A stretch of DNA of 64,000 nucleotides from CAKZYD01 sp039814715 (GTDB lineage: Bacteria; Pseudomonadota; Alphaproteobacteria; Sphingomonadales; CAKZYD01): positions 22,990 through 86,989 of the forward strand of contig JBCCAR010000013.1 of NCBI GenBank assembly GCA_039814715.1, read 5' to 3'. The position numbers and the translations under genes were made by a program. Under the pieces are notes generated by a model that was not told the origin of the DNA, made no database searches, and saw nothing but the letters and a program-made list of their open reading frames with translations. Within the stretch, counting starts at the first letter, position 1; every line of letters starts with the position of its first letter. Below are positions 25,067 to 33,410 of the stretch, in pieces.

Positions 25067-25910
25067 GTTTCCGCTCTCCCAAGCGCAGATAGACACCTTC
25101 GTTGAAGCCGCTCTTACAGAGGATGTCGGCCCCGGCGACCGTACATGTGATGCAGTGATCGACCCTGCTGCGCAGCTACAGGCACATCTGACCGCGCGAG
25201 AGAATGCCATTGTCTGCGGCACCCCGCTCGCAAAAGCATTTTTTAGAGCGCTGGATCCCGGAGCTGCTTTCGACGTGCATCTGCACGACGGAATGCCAGC
25301 CGAAAAGGGCCAGGTCATCGCGGCCGTCAGCGGCAAGGCATCCGTGCTCCTCACAGCAGAACGCAGCGCGCTCAATAGTCTGCAGCTTCTCAGCGGCATT
25401 GCCACGCATACGCGCGCCTATCGCGCCGCCATGGGCAATGCAAAGGCGAAATTGCTCGACACACGCAAAACAATCCCAGGCTACCGCTTGCTCAGCAAAT
25501 ACGCAGCTGTTTGCGGCGGCGCGACAAACCACCGGATGGGTCTTTATGATGCCGTGATGATTAAGGACAATCACATCGCCGTAGCCGGCGGCGTCAAACA
25601 AGCCATTGCCGCTGCAAAAGCGGCAGGTGAGCGCCAAATCCAAGTCGAATGTGACACCTTGGAACAAGCAGACATCGCCATTGAAGCCGGCGCAACATCC
25701 CTCCTCCTCGATAATATGGCTCCGCTCATGCTAGTCGAGGCGGTAAAGCGATATGGCGGCCGTGTTCCGCTTGAGGCTTCGGGCGGTATCACGCTAGAGA
25801 CCATCGGCGCCATAGCGGCCACGGGCGTTGATTATGTGTCCGTTGGCGGAGCCCTGACACTCTCTGCGCCTGCCATCGATATTGGTATGGATTATACGTT
25901 TGCGACATAA
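25059..25910 (+). CDS. nadC: Nicotinate-nucleotide pyrophosphorylase (carboxylating)
   Basis: The 283-residue quinolinate phosphoribosyltransferase turns quinolinate and PRPP into nicotinate mononucleotide. Family signatures include ALTEDVGPGDRT near the start, LLDTRKTIPGYR, AVMIKDNHI and the C-terminal EASGGI loop. The open frame continues upstream inside nadA, but homologous sequence begins at the GTG at 25059, which overlaps the nadA stop. No separate ribosome site is visible, in line with coupling. It runs convergently toward the phzF gene. Confidence 0.95.
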   Translation: MTEFPLSQAQIDTFVEAALTEDVGPGDRTCDAVIDPAAQLQAHLTARENAIVCGTPLAKAFFRALDPGAAFDVHLHDGMPAEKGQVIAAVSGKASVLLTAERSALNSLQLLSGIATHTRAYRAAMGNAKAKLLDTRKTIPGYRLLSKYAAVCGGATNHRMGLYDAVMIKDNHIAVAGGVKQAIAAAKAAGERQIQVECDTLEQADIAIEAGATSLLLDNMAPLMLVEAVKRYGGRVPLEASGGITLETIGAIAATGVDYVSVGGALTLSAPAIDIGMDYTFAT

Positions 25911-25925
25911 ACGCAGTAATGGACG

Positions 25926-26765
25926 TTACATCTCTAGCGTCCCAGCCATGACCTTCACGCCATACCCTCCTATAGTGCAGTTCCCGCCTGCTTTAAGCGT
26001 TAGGTAAATCTCGCCTGGCCGCCCCATCTGCACACCTTGCTGTATGATGTAATCGCCCAGCGGCGCATTCTGCTGCGCTAAGACAGCTGCTAAGGCTGCT
26101 GCAGCGCTGCCCGTCGCCGGGTCTTCGGAAAGACCAATCTCGTCTGCCAAGAGACGGGCATAGACGTTTTCAGGCCCCGCCTTGCAGAATACATACAGCC
26201 CAACGCACGCCAAGCTTGCAATATAGGCGCCCAGGCCTGGACCGATGACTGCAGCATCAACGCTAGTCTGATCCCCAAGCTCTACAAAGGCAAACGCCGT
26301 CCCTGCAGTCGCCGTCAAGATCGCCGCCTCCCGTGCAAGCCCGATGACGTCCTCTAAAGACCGAACCTCCTGCGAGACTATCTGCGGGATTTGTGGCGGG
26401 GTAAGGCGGGCTTGAACGCCATCTCCCTCGCCAGCAAAAGTCATATCCACCCGCCCGGCTGGAACGTCCAATTCACAGCCCGAACCGCGCACTTTGCCAG
26501 CGCCAAGCAAGGCAAGCGCTGCGCCGATTGTAGGATGACCTGCGAAGGGCAGTTCCATCGTGGGCGTGAAAATTCTTAAAGCGGCGGCTCCGCCTGCACC
26601 GTTTGCGGCACAAATGAAAACTGTTTCAGAATAGTTGAACTCCCGCGCGATAAGCTGCATGTCTTCGCCAGAGAGCCCATCGCCCCCCCAGACGACGGCC
26701 AAGGGGTTTCCGGCAAAGCGGCGCTGGGTAAAAACATTCCATGTTTCGTACGCCAGCACGCTCAT
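25926..26765 (-). CDS. PhzF-family isomerase/epimerase-like protein
   Basis: The 279-residue protein has the two-domain PhzF (diaminopimelate epimerase-like) fold, with YETWNVFTQRRFAGNPLAVV at the N-terminus, PFAGHPTIGAA near residue 75 and EDPATGSAAAAL in the second half. The catalytic glutamate of PhzF is expected in the first motif of the NYSET segment, which is present. No phenazine genes are nearby, so a phenazine role is unlikely; substrate is unknown. The start ATG overlaps the stop of the upstream yffB gene as ATGA. Confidence 0.83.
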   Translation of the reverse strand: MSVLAYETWNVFTQRRFAGNPLAVVWGGDGLSGEDMQLIAREFNYSETVFICAANGAGGAAALRIFTPTMELPFAGHPTIGAALALLGAGKVRGSGCELDVPAGRVDMTFAGEGDGVQARLTPPQIPQIVSQEVRSLEDVIGLAREAAILTATAGTAFAFVELGDQTSVDAAVIGPGLGAYIASLACVGLYVFCKAGPENVYARLLADEIGLSEDPATGSAAAALAAVLAQQNAPLGDYIIQQGVQMGRPGEIYLTLKAGGNCTIGGYGVKVMAGTLEM

Positions 26766-27103
26766 TCCAGCCATCTGGCCTGTTCAGCGGCCTTCCATCC
26801 CACCGTCACACTTTCGCCATCCGTAATGACGGGGCGTTTAAACAATGACGGTTCTTTGAGGATTGCTGACGCAGGCCCCGCCATTGCCGCGCCGCGTGAT
26901 ACCTCATCCATTTTTCGCCAGGTCGTCCCGCGCGTATTGATCAGTGTTTCTGCATCAACATAAGCAAGCCAACTCTGGACCGTCTCTTCGGTGAGCGCCT
27001 GCGCGCGCACGTCAACGAATTCAACCGGTTTACCAGCTGCCTCAAACGCCTTGAGCGCTTTGCGGACCGTATCGCAGTTTTTGATCCCATATAGTTTTGG
27101 CAT
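26762..27103 (-). CDS. yffB: ArsC/Spx-fold thiol reductase (YffB-like)
   Basis: The 113-residue thioredoxin-fold protein starts MPKLYGIKNCDTVRKAL, with the single redox Cys in NCDT as in YffB proteins. These resemble arsenate reductase ArsC but are thought to be glutathione-dependent thiol reductases. The frame is open 28 codons further upstream, but AAGGA 9 bases before 27103 and family length set the start. It lies in the unit pdxH-yffB-phzF, 19 bp after pdxH. There are no arsenic-resistance genes nearby. Confidence 0.85.
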   Translation of the reverse strand: MPKLYGIKNCDTVRKALKAFEAAGKPVEFVDVRAQALTEETVQSWLAYVDAETLINTRGTTWRKMDEVSRGAAMAGPASAILKEPSLFKRPVITDGESVTVGWKAAEQARWLE

Positions 27104-27122
27104 TTGGGTATGTCCTTGTGGG

Positions 27123-27719
27123 TTAGGGGTAAAGCCGCTGACCAGACCAACCAGCGTCGCTACCGCGACTATAGCGGACCCGGTCATGCAGACGAAAATC
27201 CCGGTCTTGCCAGAATTCCATCACGTCTGGAATCAGACAGAAACCAGACCAATGCGGCGGCCTGGGTACATCTTGGCCCTTAAACCTGGTCTCGAAATTG
27301 GCAATGCGGGCTTCAAATGTGTCTCGGCTATCAAGGGGGCTCGACTGGTCTGAGGCCCAAGCGCCAATTTGGCTCATGCGCCTGCGCGTTGCGAAATAAG
27401 CGTCGGCGGTATCGTCTGATACGAGCGATACCGGGCCACGCATCCGAATTTGCCGCCGCGCACTTTTCCAGTGAAACAGCAAGGCGCATTTCCGAGCTGC
27501 GAGCAGCTGCTTACCCTTTTCGCTGGTTAGGTTGGTGTAAAAGACGAAACCGTCGCTGGTGCGTCCCTTCAGCAACAATATCCGCGCATCTGGCAGGCCA
27601 GCTTCGTCAACCGTTGAGACGGTCATAGCATTGGGATCATTTGGCTCACTTTTTTCTGCATCTGCGAACCAGTCGGTGAACAGCGCAAATGGGTCAGCTC
27701 CTTCATCAATGAGGTCCAT
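27123..27719 (-). CDS. pdxH: Pyridoxamine 5'-phosphate oxidase
   Basis: This 198-residue FMN flavoprotein oxidises pyridoxine or pyridoxamine 5'-phosphate to PLP. Seen motifs are AMTVSTVDEAGLPDARILLL, the FMN-binding YTNLTSEKGKQL, LLFHWKSARRQIRMRG and the C-terminal WSGQRLYP. The open frame extends 105 codons upstream, antisense to the neighbouring lipoprotein gene, but AGGA precedes the ATG at 27719 and homology begins there. It heads pdxH-yffB-phzF and is divergent from the lipoprotein gene. PLP is used by cysK in the same window. Confidence 0.95.
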   Translation of the reverse strand: MDLIDEGADPFALFTDWFADAEKSEPNDPNAMTVSTVDEAGLPDARILLLKGRTSDGFVFYTNLTSEKGKQLLAARKCALLFHWKSARRQIRMRGPVSLVSDDTADAYFATRRRMSQIGAWASDQSSPLDSRDTFEARIANFETRFKGQDVPRPPHWSGFCLIPDVMEFWQDRDFRLHDRVRYSRGSDAGWSGQRLYP

Positions 27720-27765
27720 AGGAGGTCCTTTCATCTTGATAAGTAGACATGGTAAGCTCAACACG

Positions 27766-28278
27766 ATGGTTGAGTTTCGCTTCCCCGCTTTAAGGCTCTT
27801 TAGCCTATGTGTCACATGTTTTGCTGCGCTCTTTGCCGCATCATGCAGCAGCACCGGCACGTCTAGCTCCTCAGTCCCTGGAGATGGGGATGATGAGATG
27901 ATATTGGGCGGACCGCCATGGGTTTTACCTCCAGGTGAGGAGGTTGCTGCGCTGCCGCCAGATATCGCCACACCGCTTGAGGGTATGGCTGGCACTTGGG
28001 CTGGAGAGAGGCTTGGCAAAGCGCTCGATGACAAGACGCGGCGAAAGGTGATTGATCTGACGCAGCTTACCTTGTCGCAAACTATGCCAGGCGAAAAGGT
28101 CTCTTGGAAGTCTGGGAAAATTGCTGGAACGGTGACACCGCAAGTGCGTTTTGCCGGCCCAGAAAATCTGGTTTGCCGCGAGTTCCATCAAGTATTGCGC
28201 ATGGGCACAGCGGTTGAAACAGGGTATGCAACGGCATGCCAAGCCCCTGATGGAACGTGGCGATTGCTGGCTGAATAA
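27766..28278 (+). CDS. RT0821/Lpp0805-type surface lipoprotein
   Basis: The 170-residue protein starts at 27766 with a signal peptide ending in a lipobox at Cys27 (LFAASC). The C-terminal part (CREFHQVLRMGTAVETGYAT followed by CQAPDGTWRL) matches the end of alphaproteobacterial RT0821/Lpp0805 or 17-kDa surface antigens. The glycine-zipper segment common in that group is not seen; a Ser/Gly/Pro-rich linker replaces it. It should be an outer-membrane lipoprotein facing the periplasm. It is divergent from pdxH, with 46 bp between starts. The function is unknown. Confidence 0.72.
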   Translation: MVEFRFPALRLFSLCVTCFAALFAASCSSTGTSSSSVPGDGDDEMILGGPPWVLPPGEEVAALPPDIATPLEGMAGTWAGERLGKALDDKTRRKVIDLTQLTLSQTMPGEKVSWKSGKIAGTVTPQVRFAGPENLVCREFHQVLRMGTAVETGYATACQAPDGTWRLLAE

Positions 28279-28404
28279 GCAATTCAACCATTTGCGAACG
28301 CCGTTTCATGCGCTAGGCCTTTAACCTGGCGACTATCTTTACCATATATAGGTCCGTACAGAGGGATGAATTACGCTTTAGCAGCAGTGGTTTGACACGA
28401 AACA

Positions 28405-29358
28405 ATGGCAAAAGACTTATACGGAATGTTAGGCGTTCAAAGAACCGCTTCGGCGGACGAGATCAAGCGCGCCTATCGTTCACTTGCCAAGAAGTATCAT
28501 CCAGACCAAAACAAGGACAACGCGGCCGCGCAAGAGAAGTTCAAGTCGATCACTGCAGCCTATGACATCCTAGGCGATGCAGAAAAACGCAAAGCCTATG
28601 ATGCTGGCGCCATTGACGCGGATGGAAACAAAAAAGCGCAGTTTCATGACGGGTTCGGTTTTGGCGGCGGCGGGTCGCAGCAAGAGCGTCGCCAAGGTGG
28701 ACGCTGGAATTTTGACGGCGGCGGTTCCCCAGAAGACGTTTTCCAAGACTTGTTTGGAAATTTTGGCGGCGCGTTTGGCGGCGGCCAGCCCGGTGGTGGC
28801 ACACGCAGCGAAGGTTTTCGCCCAGGCCGTGCCTCAGGTGGGCAAGATGCCAAATATGAAATCACAGTCGATTTTTTAGATGCCGCTCTTGGCGCACAGA
28901 AAAAGCTATCACTTCAAGGCGGCAAGACCTTAAGCGTGAAAATCCCCGCTGGATTAAAAGATGGCCAGCAGATTCGCTTGTCTGGTCAAGGTGATCCTGC
29001 CCCTTTTGGCGGCAAAGCTGGCGACGCGCTGATCACGGTCCATGTACGCAGTCATGATGTCTTTTCCCGCACGGGCAAGGACATCCGCATGACGCAAGAG
29101 CTGGACCTAGAGACCGCTGTTCTGGGCGGGAAAGTCACGATTTCGACCATTCATGGCTCGGTAGTGCTCAAGATAGCGGCTGGCACCTCCAGCGGCAAAA
29201 CAGTGCGCCTTCGCGGCAAAGGCATTGCGCCCAAATCAGGCCCTGCAGGAGATCAATTGGTGACGTTCGCTATCACAATTCCGCCAGAGGATGACGCTCT
29301 TCAAGACGCCGTGCGACACTGGGTCAAAAAGCGCAAGACAACCAAACAAGCAGCCTGA
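28405..29358 (+). CDS. DnaJ-family co-chaperone, CbpA type
   Basis: The 317-residue protein has an N-terminal J-domain (about 3-68) with the HPD motif at 32-34, a Gly/Phe-rich region (about 85-145) and two C-terminal substrate-binding beta domains. There is no CxxCxGxG zinc finger, which makes it a class B (CbpA-like) J-protein, not DnaJ itself. It should stimulate DnaK ATPase and deliver substrates. No clear ribosome site precedes the ATG; a nine-codon frame with a better one ends 15 bp upstream. The YihY-family gene follows closely. Confidence 0.9.
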   Translation: MAKDLYGMLGVQRTASADEIKRAYRSLAKKYHPDQNKDNAAAQEKFKSITAAYDILGDAEKRKAYDAGAIDADGNKKAQFHDGFGFGGGGSQQERRQGGRWNFDGGGSPEDVFQDLFGNFGGAFGGGQPGGGTRSEGFRPGRASGGQDAKYEITVDFLDAALGAQKKLSLQGGKTLSVKIPAGLKDGQQIRLSGQGDPAPFGGKAGDALITVHVRSHDVFSRTGKDIRMTQELDLETAVLGGKVTISTIHGSVVLKIAAGTSSGKTVRLRGKGIAPKSGPAGDQLVTFAITIPPEDDALQDAVRHWVKKRKTTKQAA

Positions 29359-29389
29359 CGCTGACAACCATCGACTAAGGCCCTGTGTT

Positions 29390-30277
29390 TTGCTGAATAC
29401 TCTTGTCCGCGTGTTTTCGAGCGCCATCGCCGGGTTCATCCGCGACGAAGGCGTCATGATGGCTGGGCATCTCGCTTTCATCGGCTTGGTATCGCTGTTT
29501 CCTTTTGTCATTTTTACCATTGCCGTTGCTGGCAGTGTTGGCGATACCAGCGCGGGGCAGGATGCGATCGTGCTAGCCCTGAGCTATCTGCCACCTGAGG
29601 TCGCGGCCGCGCTTTCCAAACCAATCAATCATATTTTGAGCGGCACCCCGCGGGGCATTCTGACAGCATCTGGCATCGTTGCGCTATGGACAGCCTCTTC
29701 TGGGCTTGATGCAGCGCGCGTTGCTGTGCGCCGCGCTTTCCACTGGGCTAAGGTGCAGCCCGCTTTAAAACGGCGCGCTCAGAGCATCGGCATTGCAGCA
29801 GTAGCGCCTCTCTTTGTCTTGCCGATCATGGCCTTGCAAATTGGCGGCCCTGCTGTATGGGACATGATTGGCGGCGCCTATTTTGATCAAGGCATCATAG
29901 AGCAGAGCTGGAAATTACTACGCCTCCTGGTCACACCCGCTGTTTTATTTTGCATTCTTTATGCAGCCTATTTCGTGTTTGCCCCATACCGAATACGCCC
30001 CATTGCCATCTGGCCAGGCGCGCTCACGACGGCGGTTTTGTGGCTGACAATCGCCAATGGTTTATCCATCTATCTGCGCAATCTAGCCGACTACCAGTCC
30101 ACCTATGGGTCTTTGGCTGGAACTATGGTGACGTTGGTTTTTTTCTTCCTTCTAGCCATTGCATTTGTGTTTGGTGCCGAAGTGAATGCAGCTGTCACTG
30201 AACTGCGTAAAGGCGGCGACCTTGGCACGGCCCTAAGGCCCAGCGCGCCGACGCCCCAGAGCCCGCCAGACGCCTAG
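29390..30277 (+). CDS. YihY/BrkB-family inner-membrane protein
   Basis: The protein has about six hydrophobic segments and the family pattern GHLAFIGLVSLFPFVIF near the N-terminus, then AGTMVTLVFFFLLAIAFVFG and AEVNA near the end. Reported labels such as ribonuclease BN are now thought wrong for this family; the role is unknown, possibly transport. The frame overlaps the dnaJ-like gene if read from an ATG at 29291. The TTG at 29390, with AAGG about 10 bases upstream, gives the usual 295 residues and no overlap, so it is preferred with moderate certainty. Confidence 0.82.
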   Translation: MLNTLVRVFSSAIAGFIRDEGVMMAGHLAFIGLVSLFPFVIFTIAVAGSVGDTSAGQDAIVLALSYLPPEVAAALSKPINHILSGTPRGILTASGIVALWTASSGLDAARVAVRRAFHWAKVQPALKRRAQSIGIAAVAPLFVLPIMALQIGGPAVWDMIGGAYFDQGIIEQSWKLLRLLVTPAVLFCILYAAYFVFAPYRIRPIAIWPGALTTAVLWLTIANGLSIYLRNLADYQSTYGSLAGTMVTLVFFFLLAIAFVFGAEVNAAVTELRKGGDLGTALRPSAPTPQSPPDA

Positions 30278-30353
30278 GGCGTCATTGCGCCTTGCGTTTA
30301 AAGAGGCCCAGACTAAAGTGCCGCCAGCGCAACGGCTGCAGGATCGTCTTCTT

Positions 30354-31457
30354 ATGAGTGTAAACAGTTTTGGCCGGTTGTTCCGCGTCACAACCTTTGG
30401 GGAAAGCCACGGTATCGCAATAGGGTGTGTGATCGATGGCTGTCCGCCTGGGCTAGACCTCATAGAAGCGGATATTCAGCCGGCCCTCGACGCGCGGCGG
30501 CCAGGTCAGTCACGCTATACAACGCAGCGCCGCGAGGCTGACCAAGTGAAGATCCTATCCGGCACCTTTGAAGGCAAAACGACAGGCACGCCCATTGCGC
30601 TGCTGATTGAAAACACCGATCAGTGCTCAAAAGACTATTCGGACATCAAAGACAAATTCCGCCCTGGGCATGCCGACTACACTTATCTGGCCAAATATGG
30701 CCTGCGAGATTATCGCGGCGGCGGGCGTTCATCTGCTAGAGAGACAGCGGCGCGGGTAGCAGCTGGAGCAGTCGCACAGCAGGTTTTGGGTGATGACATC
30801 CGCATCGTTGCAGGCCTTGTGCAAATGGGTGGGCATCTCCTGCCAAGCGATGAGCGCGATTGGGACGCAGTGAACGATAATCCCTTATTTTGCCCATGCG
30901 CCAAAACAGCAGCTGAATGGGCCGATGCACTGGATGAAGTGCGCAAGGCAGGGTCCTCTATAGGCGCCGTCATTGAAGTGGCGGCAATGAACGTGCCAGC
31001 CGGTTGGGGCGCGCCGATCTATGGCAAATTAGACGGTGATATCGCAGCCGCCTTTATGTCGATTAACGCTGTGAAAGGTGTCGAAATCGGCAATGGAATG
31101 GCCGCAGCAGCGCTCACGGGGGAAGAAAACGCCGATGAGATGATCCTAGGCGACAATGGCGAACCAGAATTCCTTAGCAACAATGCTGGCGGCATTTTAG
31201 GCGGGATCGCCACGGGGCAAGAGGTGGTTGCGCGCTTTGCCGTGAAACCCACCTCGTCAATTTTAAAGCCGCGTAAAACCATCGACCGAGCGGGACAAGA
31301 AACTGATATCGTGACAAAGGGGCGCCATGACCCTTGTGTGGGTATCCGCGCTGTCCCGGTTGGCATTGCGATGATGGCGTGCGTCTTGGCAGATGCAAAA
31401 CTGCAGCATCGTGCGCAGACGCGGCGAGAAGGCCCCGCTGAGATTATCAGCGCTTAA
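30354..31457 (+). CDS. aroC: Chorismate synthase
   Basis: The 367-residue FMN-dependent enzyme converts EPSP to chorismate, the last step of the shikimate pathway. Family motifs are GESHGIAIGCVIDGCPPG near the start, RYTTQRREAD, the central YRGGGRSSARETAARVAAGA and RHDPCVGIRAVPV near the end. The frame is open 23 codons further upstream, but homologous sequence begins at the ATG at 30354. Its 3' end overlaps the convergent rRNA methyltransferase gene by 11 bp. A chorismate mutase gene lies at 18.8 kb. Confidence 0.96.
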   Translation: MSVNSFGRLFRVTTFGESHGIAIGCVIDGCPPGLDLIEADIQPALDARRPGQSRYTTQRREADQVKILSGTFEGKTTGTPIALLIENTDQCSKDYSDIKDKFRPGHADYTYLAKYGLRDYRGGGRSSARETAARVAAGAVAQQVLGDDIRIVAGLVQMGGHLLPSDERDWDAVNDNPLFCPCAKTAAEWADALDEVRKAGSSIGAVIEVAAMNVPAGWGAPIYGKLDGDIAAAFMSINAVKGVEIGNGMAAAALTGEENADEMILGDNGEPEFLSNNAGGILGGIATGQEVVARFAVKPTSSILKPRKTIDRAGQETDIVTKGRHDPCVGIRAVPVGIAMMACVLADAKLQHRAQTRREGPAEIISA

Positions 31458-32667
31458 ACAACGCAGCGAGCTCAACATGAGTAGACCATAAAAACTGCCC
31501 GACAGGCTGGACCTCCTCTAAAGCATATCCGCCATCGACCAAAGTCCTGGCATCGCGCGCAAATGTAGCGGGATTGCACGATATCGCGATCACCGTATCA
31601 ACAGCGCTTTGCGCTAGTTGCTCACTCTGTGCTTTCGCGCCGGCGCGCGGCGGATCAAAGAGCACGACGTCATAATCTTTAAGCTCTGGCGGTGTCAGTG
31701 GTCTGCGAAACAAGTCGCGGTGATTGGCTTGCACCCCGTGCATCCCCTCTGGCCGAAGCGCTCTATGCATGGCTTTAACGGCCACCCCGCTTGCTTCAAA
31801 ACCGTCGATCTTCATATGCTTCGCAAGGGCAAAGCTAAAGGTGCCTAGTCCGCAAAACAGGTCAGCGCCTGATTTACCCCCTTCGGCCCAGCGGCTGGCC
31901 GTATTACCAAGTGCGGCCTCACCATGCTTGGTTGCTTGCAGGAATGAGTTGACTGGCAACTCGACGGATGCACCGAAAATATGCATTCGCGGCGCTTCAC
32001 TTTGCCAGAGAATATCCACATCCGGTCCGTCTTGCCCAGTGATGCGCACGGCGCCGTCCAGCGCAGCTGCTAACACAGGAATATCTTGCAAAACATCCAG
32101 ACGACGAAGCGGCAGCCCGTCTAAGTGAATATCTAGACCGTTGTCCGCCAACGTGAGAGAAGCGCGCGCCTTGGCCTTGGTTGGCAGACAAGACTTTAAA
32201 AAAGTCCGCAAGGGGCCAACTGCAGCTTCAAGTTGGGGATGCATGACCGCGCAATCGTGAATATCCTCGACCTCATGGCTGCGCTTACCGCTAAACCCTA
32301 AGTGAACGCTTCCACCCGATTTTTTTCCTGTGAGCGCAGCGCGGCGCCGTGTTGCTGGTAGACTGATCAGTGGTTCATTAATCTCAGCGCTGAGATCATG
32401 CTGTGCCAAAGCCCGAACGATTGGGACACTGAGCCATTGCGCGTAGTGCGCGTCAGAAAGATGTTGAAGACTGCACCCGCCGCAGGGCCCAAAATGCGGG
32501 CAGCGCGGCTTGGCCCGGTTCGCACCGGCTTCAATGCGTACAATACGACCACCTTCAACCCAGGCTGTGTCTCCTGGGACGGCGCCTGGCACAAAAATGG
32601 GGCGCCCGTCCACCTGAGCGACACCATCTCCGCGCGCGCCGACGGCTGTCACGGTCACAGCCGTCAT
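31447..32667 (-). CDS. RumA-type RNA (uracil-C5)-methyltransferase
   Basis: The 406-residue protein has an N-terminal TRAM-like beta region, a 4Fe-4S cysteine set Cys56-x5-Cys62-x2-Cys65 (RCPHFGPCGGC) plus a later Cys, and a SAM-dependent methyltransferase domain with LFCGLGTFSFALA and the catalytic ISCNPATFARD. This is the RlmD/RlmC/TrmA family that methylates uridine in 23S rRNA or tRNA; RlmD-like activity is likely but not certain. Its ATG overlaps the tlyA stop as ATGA. It closes the xseB-ispA-dxs-tlyA unit and overlaps convergent aroC. Confidence 0.88.
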   Translation of the reverse strand: MTAVTVTAVGARGDGVAQVDGRPIFVPGAVPGDTAWVEGGRIVRIEAGANRAKPRCPHFGPCGGCSLQHLSDAHYAQWLSVPIVRALAQHDLSAEINEPLISLPATRRRAALTGKKSGGSVHLGFSGKRSHEVEDIHDCAVMHPQLEAAVGPLRTFLKSCLPTKAKARASLTLADNGLDIHLDGLPLRRLDVLQDIPVLAAALDGAVRITGQDGPDVDILWQSEAPRMHIFGASVELPVNSFLQATKHGEAALGNTASRWAEGGKSGADLFCGLGTFSFALAKHMKIDGFEASGVAVKAMHRALRPEGMHGVQANHRDLFRRPLTPPELKDYDVVLFDPPRAGAKAQSEQLAQSAVDTVIAISCNPATFARDARTLVDGGYALEEVQPVGQFLWSTHVELAALFKR

Positions 32668-33407
32668 GGTTTTTCAGCGCCGATTAGAAATTCGACATTG
32701 CCTTTGGGGCCCGTGATGGGGCTCTTGGTGATCCCGTGCACCGTCCACCCCATATCAGCCTCGAGCCATTGCGCGATTTCTTCGCACACAGCATCATGTA
32801 GAGCCAGGTCACGCACGACGCCGCCCTTCCCTACATCATCTTTCCCGACCTCAAACTGCGGCTTTATGAGCGCGATGAGCTTTGTATTGGGGCCAGCAAG
32901 AGACATCGAGGCCGGCAACACGGTTTTAAGCGAGATAAAACTGGCATCGCAAACAATCAGGTCTGGCCGAACCGCAATCTCTTCTTGCGTCAAATAGCGC
33001 GCGTTCGTCTTCTCTAGAACCGTCACACGGTCGTCGGACCGCAGCCGCCAATCAAGCTGACCATGGCCGACGTCGACTGCAAAGACTTGGGCTGCGCCGT
33101 GCGTTAACGCGACATGGGTAAAGCCTCCTGTGGAGGCCCCGACGTCAACAACAATGCTGCCTTGAATATCCCAGCCAAAGTGCTGGAGGCCATGGTCCAG
33201 CTTCAAACCGCCGCGGCTGACCCATGGGTGATCTTTTTCTTTTAGCTGAAGCGCGGCGTCCTCTGCAATTTGCTGGCCCGCCTTCTCAACCCTTCGGTCA
33301 CCAAGCATCACCTTGCCGCCAAGAATGAGCGCCTGCGCCCGCGCGCGTGTTTCGGCAAGCCCCAGGGCGACTAAGCGTTGATCAGCACGGACTTTGCCCA
33401 CAGGCAA
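32664..33407 (-). CDS. tlyA: TlyA-family rRNA 2'-O-methyltransferase
   Basis: The 247-residue protein has an N-terminal S4 RNA-binding domain (about 1-60) with RADQRLVALGLAETRARAQA, followed by an FtsJ-like methyltransferase domain (SRGGLKLDHGL, VVDVGASTGGFTHVAL, IKPQFEVG). TlyA methylates ribose in 16S and/or 23S rRNA; some members are labelled hemolysins because of indirect effects. It begins 3 bp after the dxs stop and overlaps the next gene by 4 bp. dxs-tlyA order is common in this class of bacteria. Confidence 0.92.
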   Translation of the reverse strand: MPVGKVRADQRLVALGLAETRARAQALILGGKVMLGDRRVEKAGQQIAEDAALQLKEKDHPWVSRGGLKLDHGLQHFGWDIQGSIVVDVGASTGGFTHVALTHGAAQVFAVDVGHGQLDWRLRSDDRVTVLEKTNARYLTQEEIAVRPDLIVCDASFISLKTVLPASMSLAGPNTKLIALIKPQFEVGKDDVGKGGVVRDLALHDAVCEEIAQWLEADMGWTVHGITKSPITGPKGNVEFLIGAEKP

Positions 33408-33410
33408 GCC

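Noticed and set aside
25926..26765. PhzF homologue as evidence of phenazine production
   Set aside because: No other phz gene is nearby, and PhzF-fold proteins are widespread with other or unknown roles.
26762..27103. ArsC-like gene as arsenic resistance
   Set aside because: Sequence start and single-Cys motif fit YffB, and there is no arsB, acr3 or arsR near it.
28364..28393. Nine-codon frame with a good ribosome site before the DnaJ-like gene
   Set aside because: Too short to judge and without coding signal; it may only reflect an AGAGGG sequence near an ATG.
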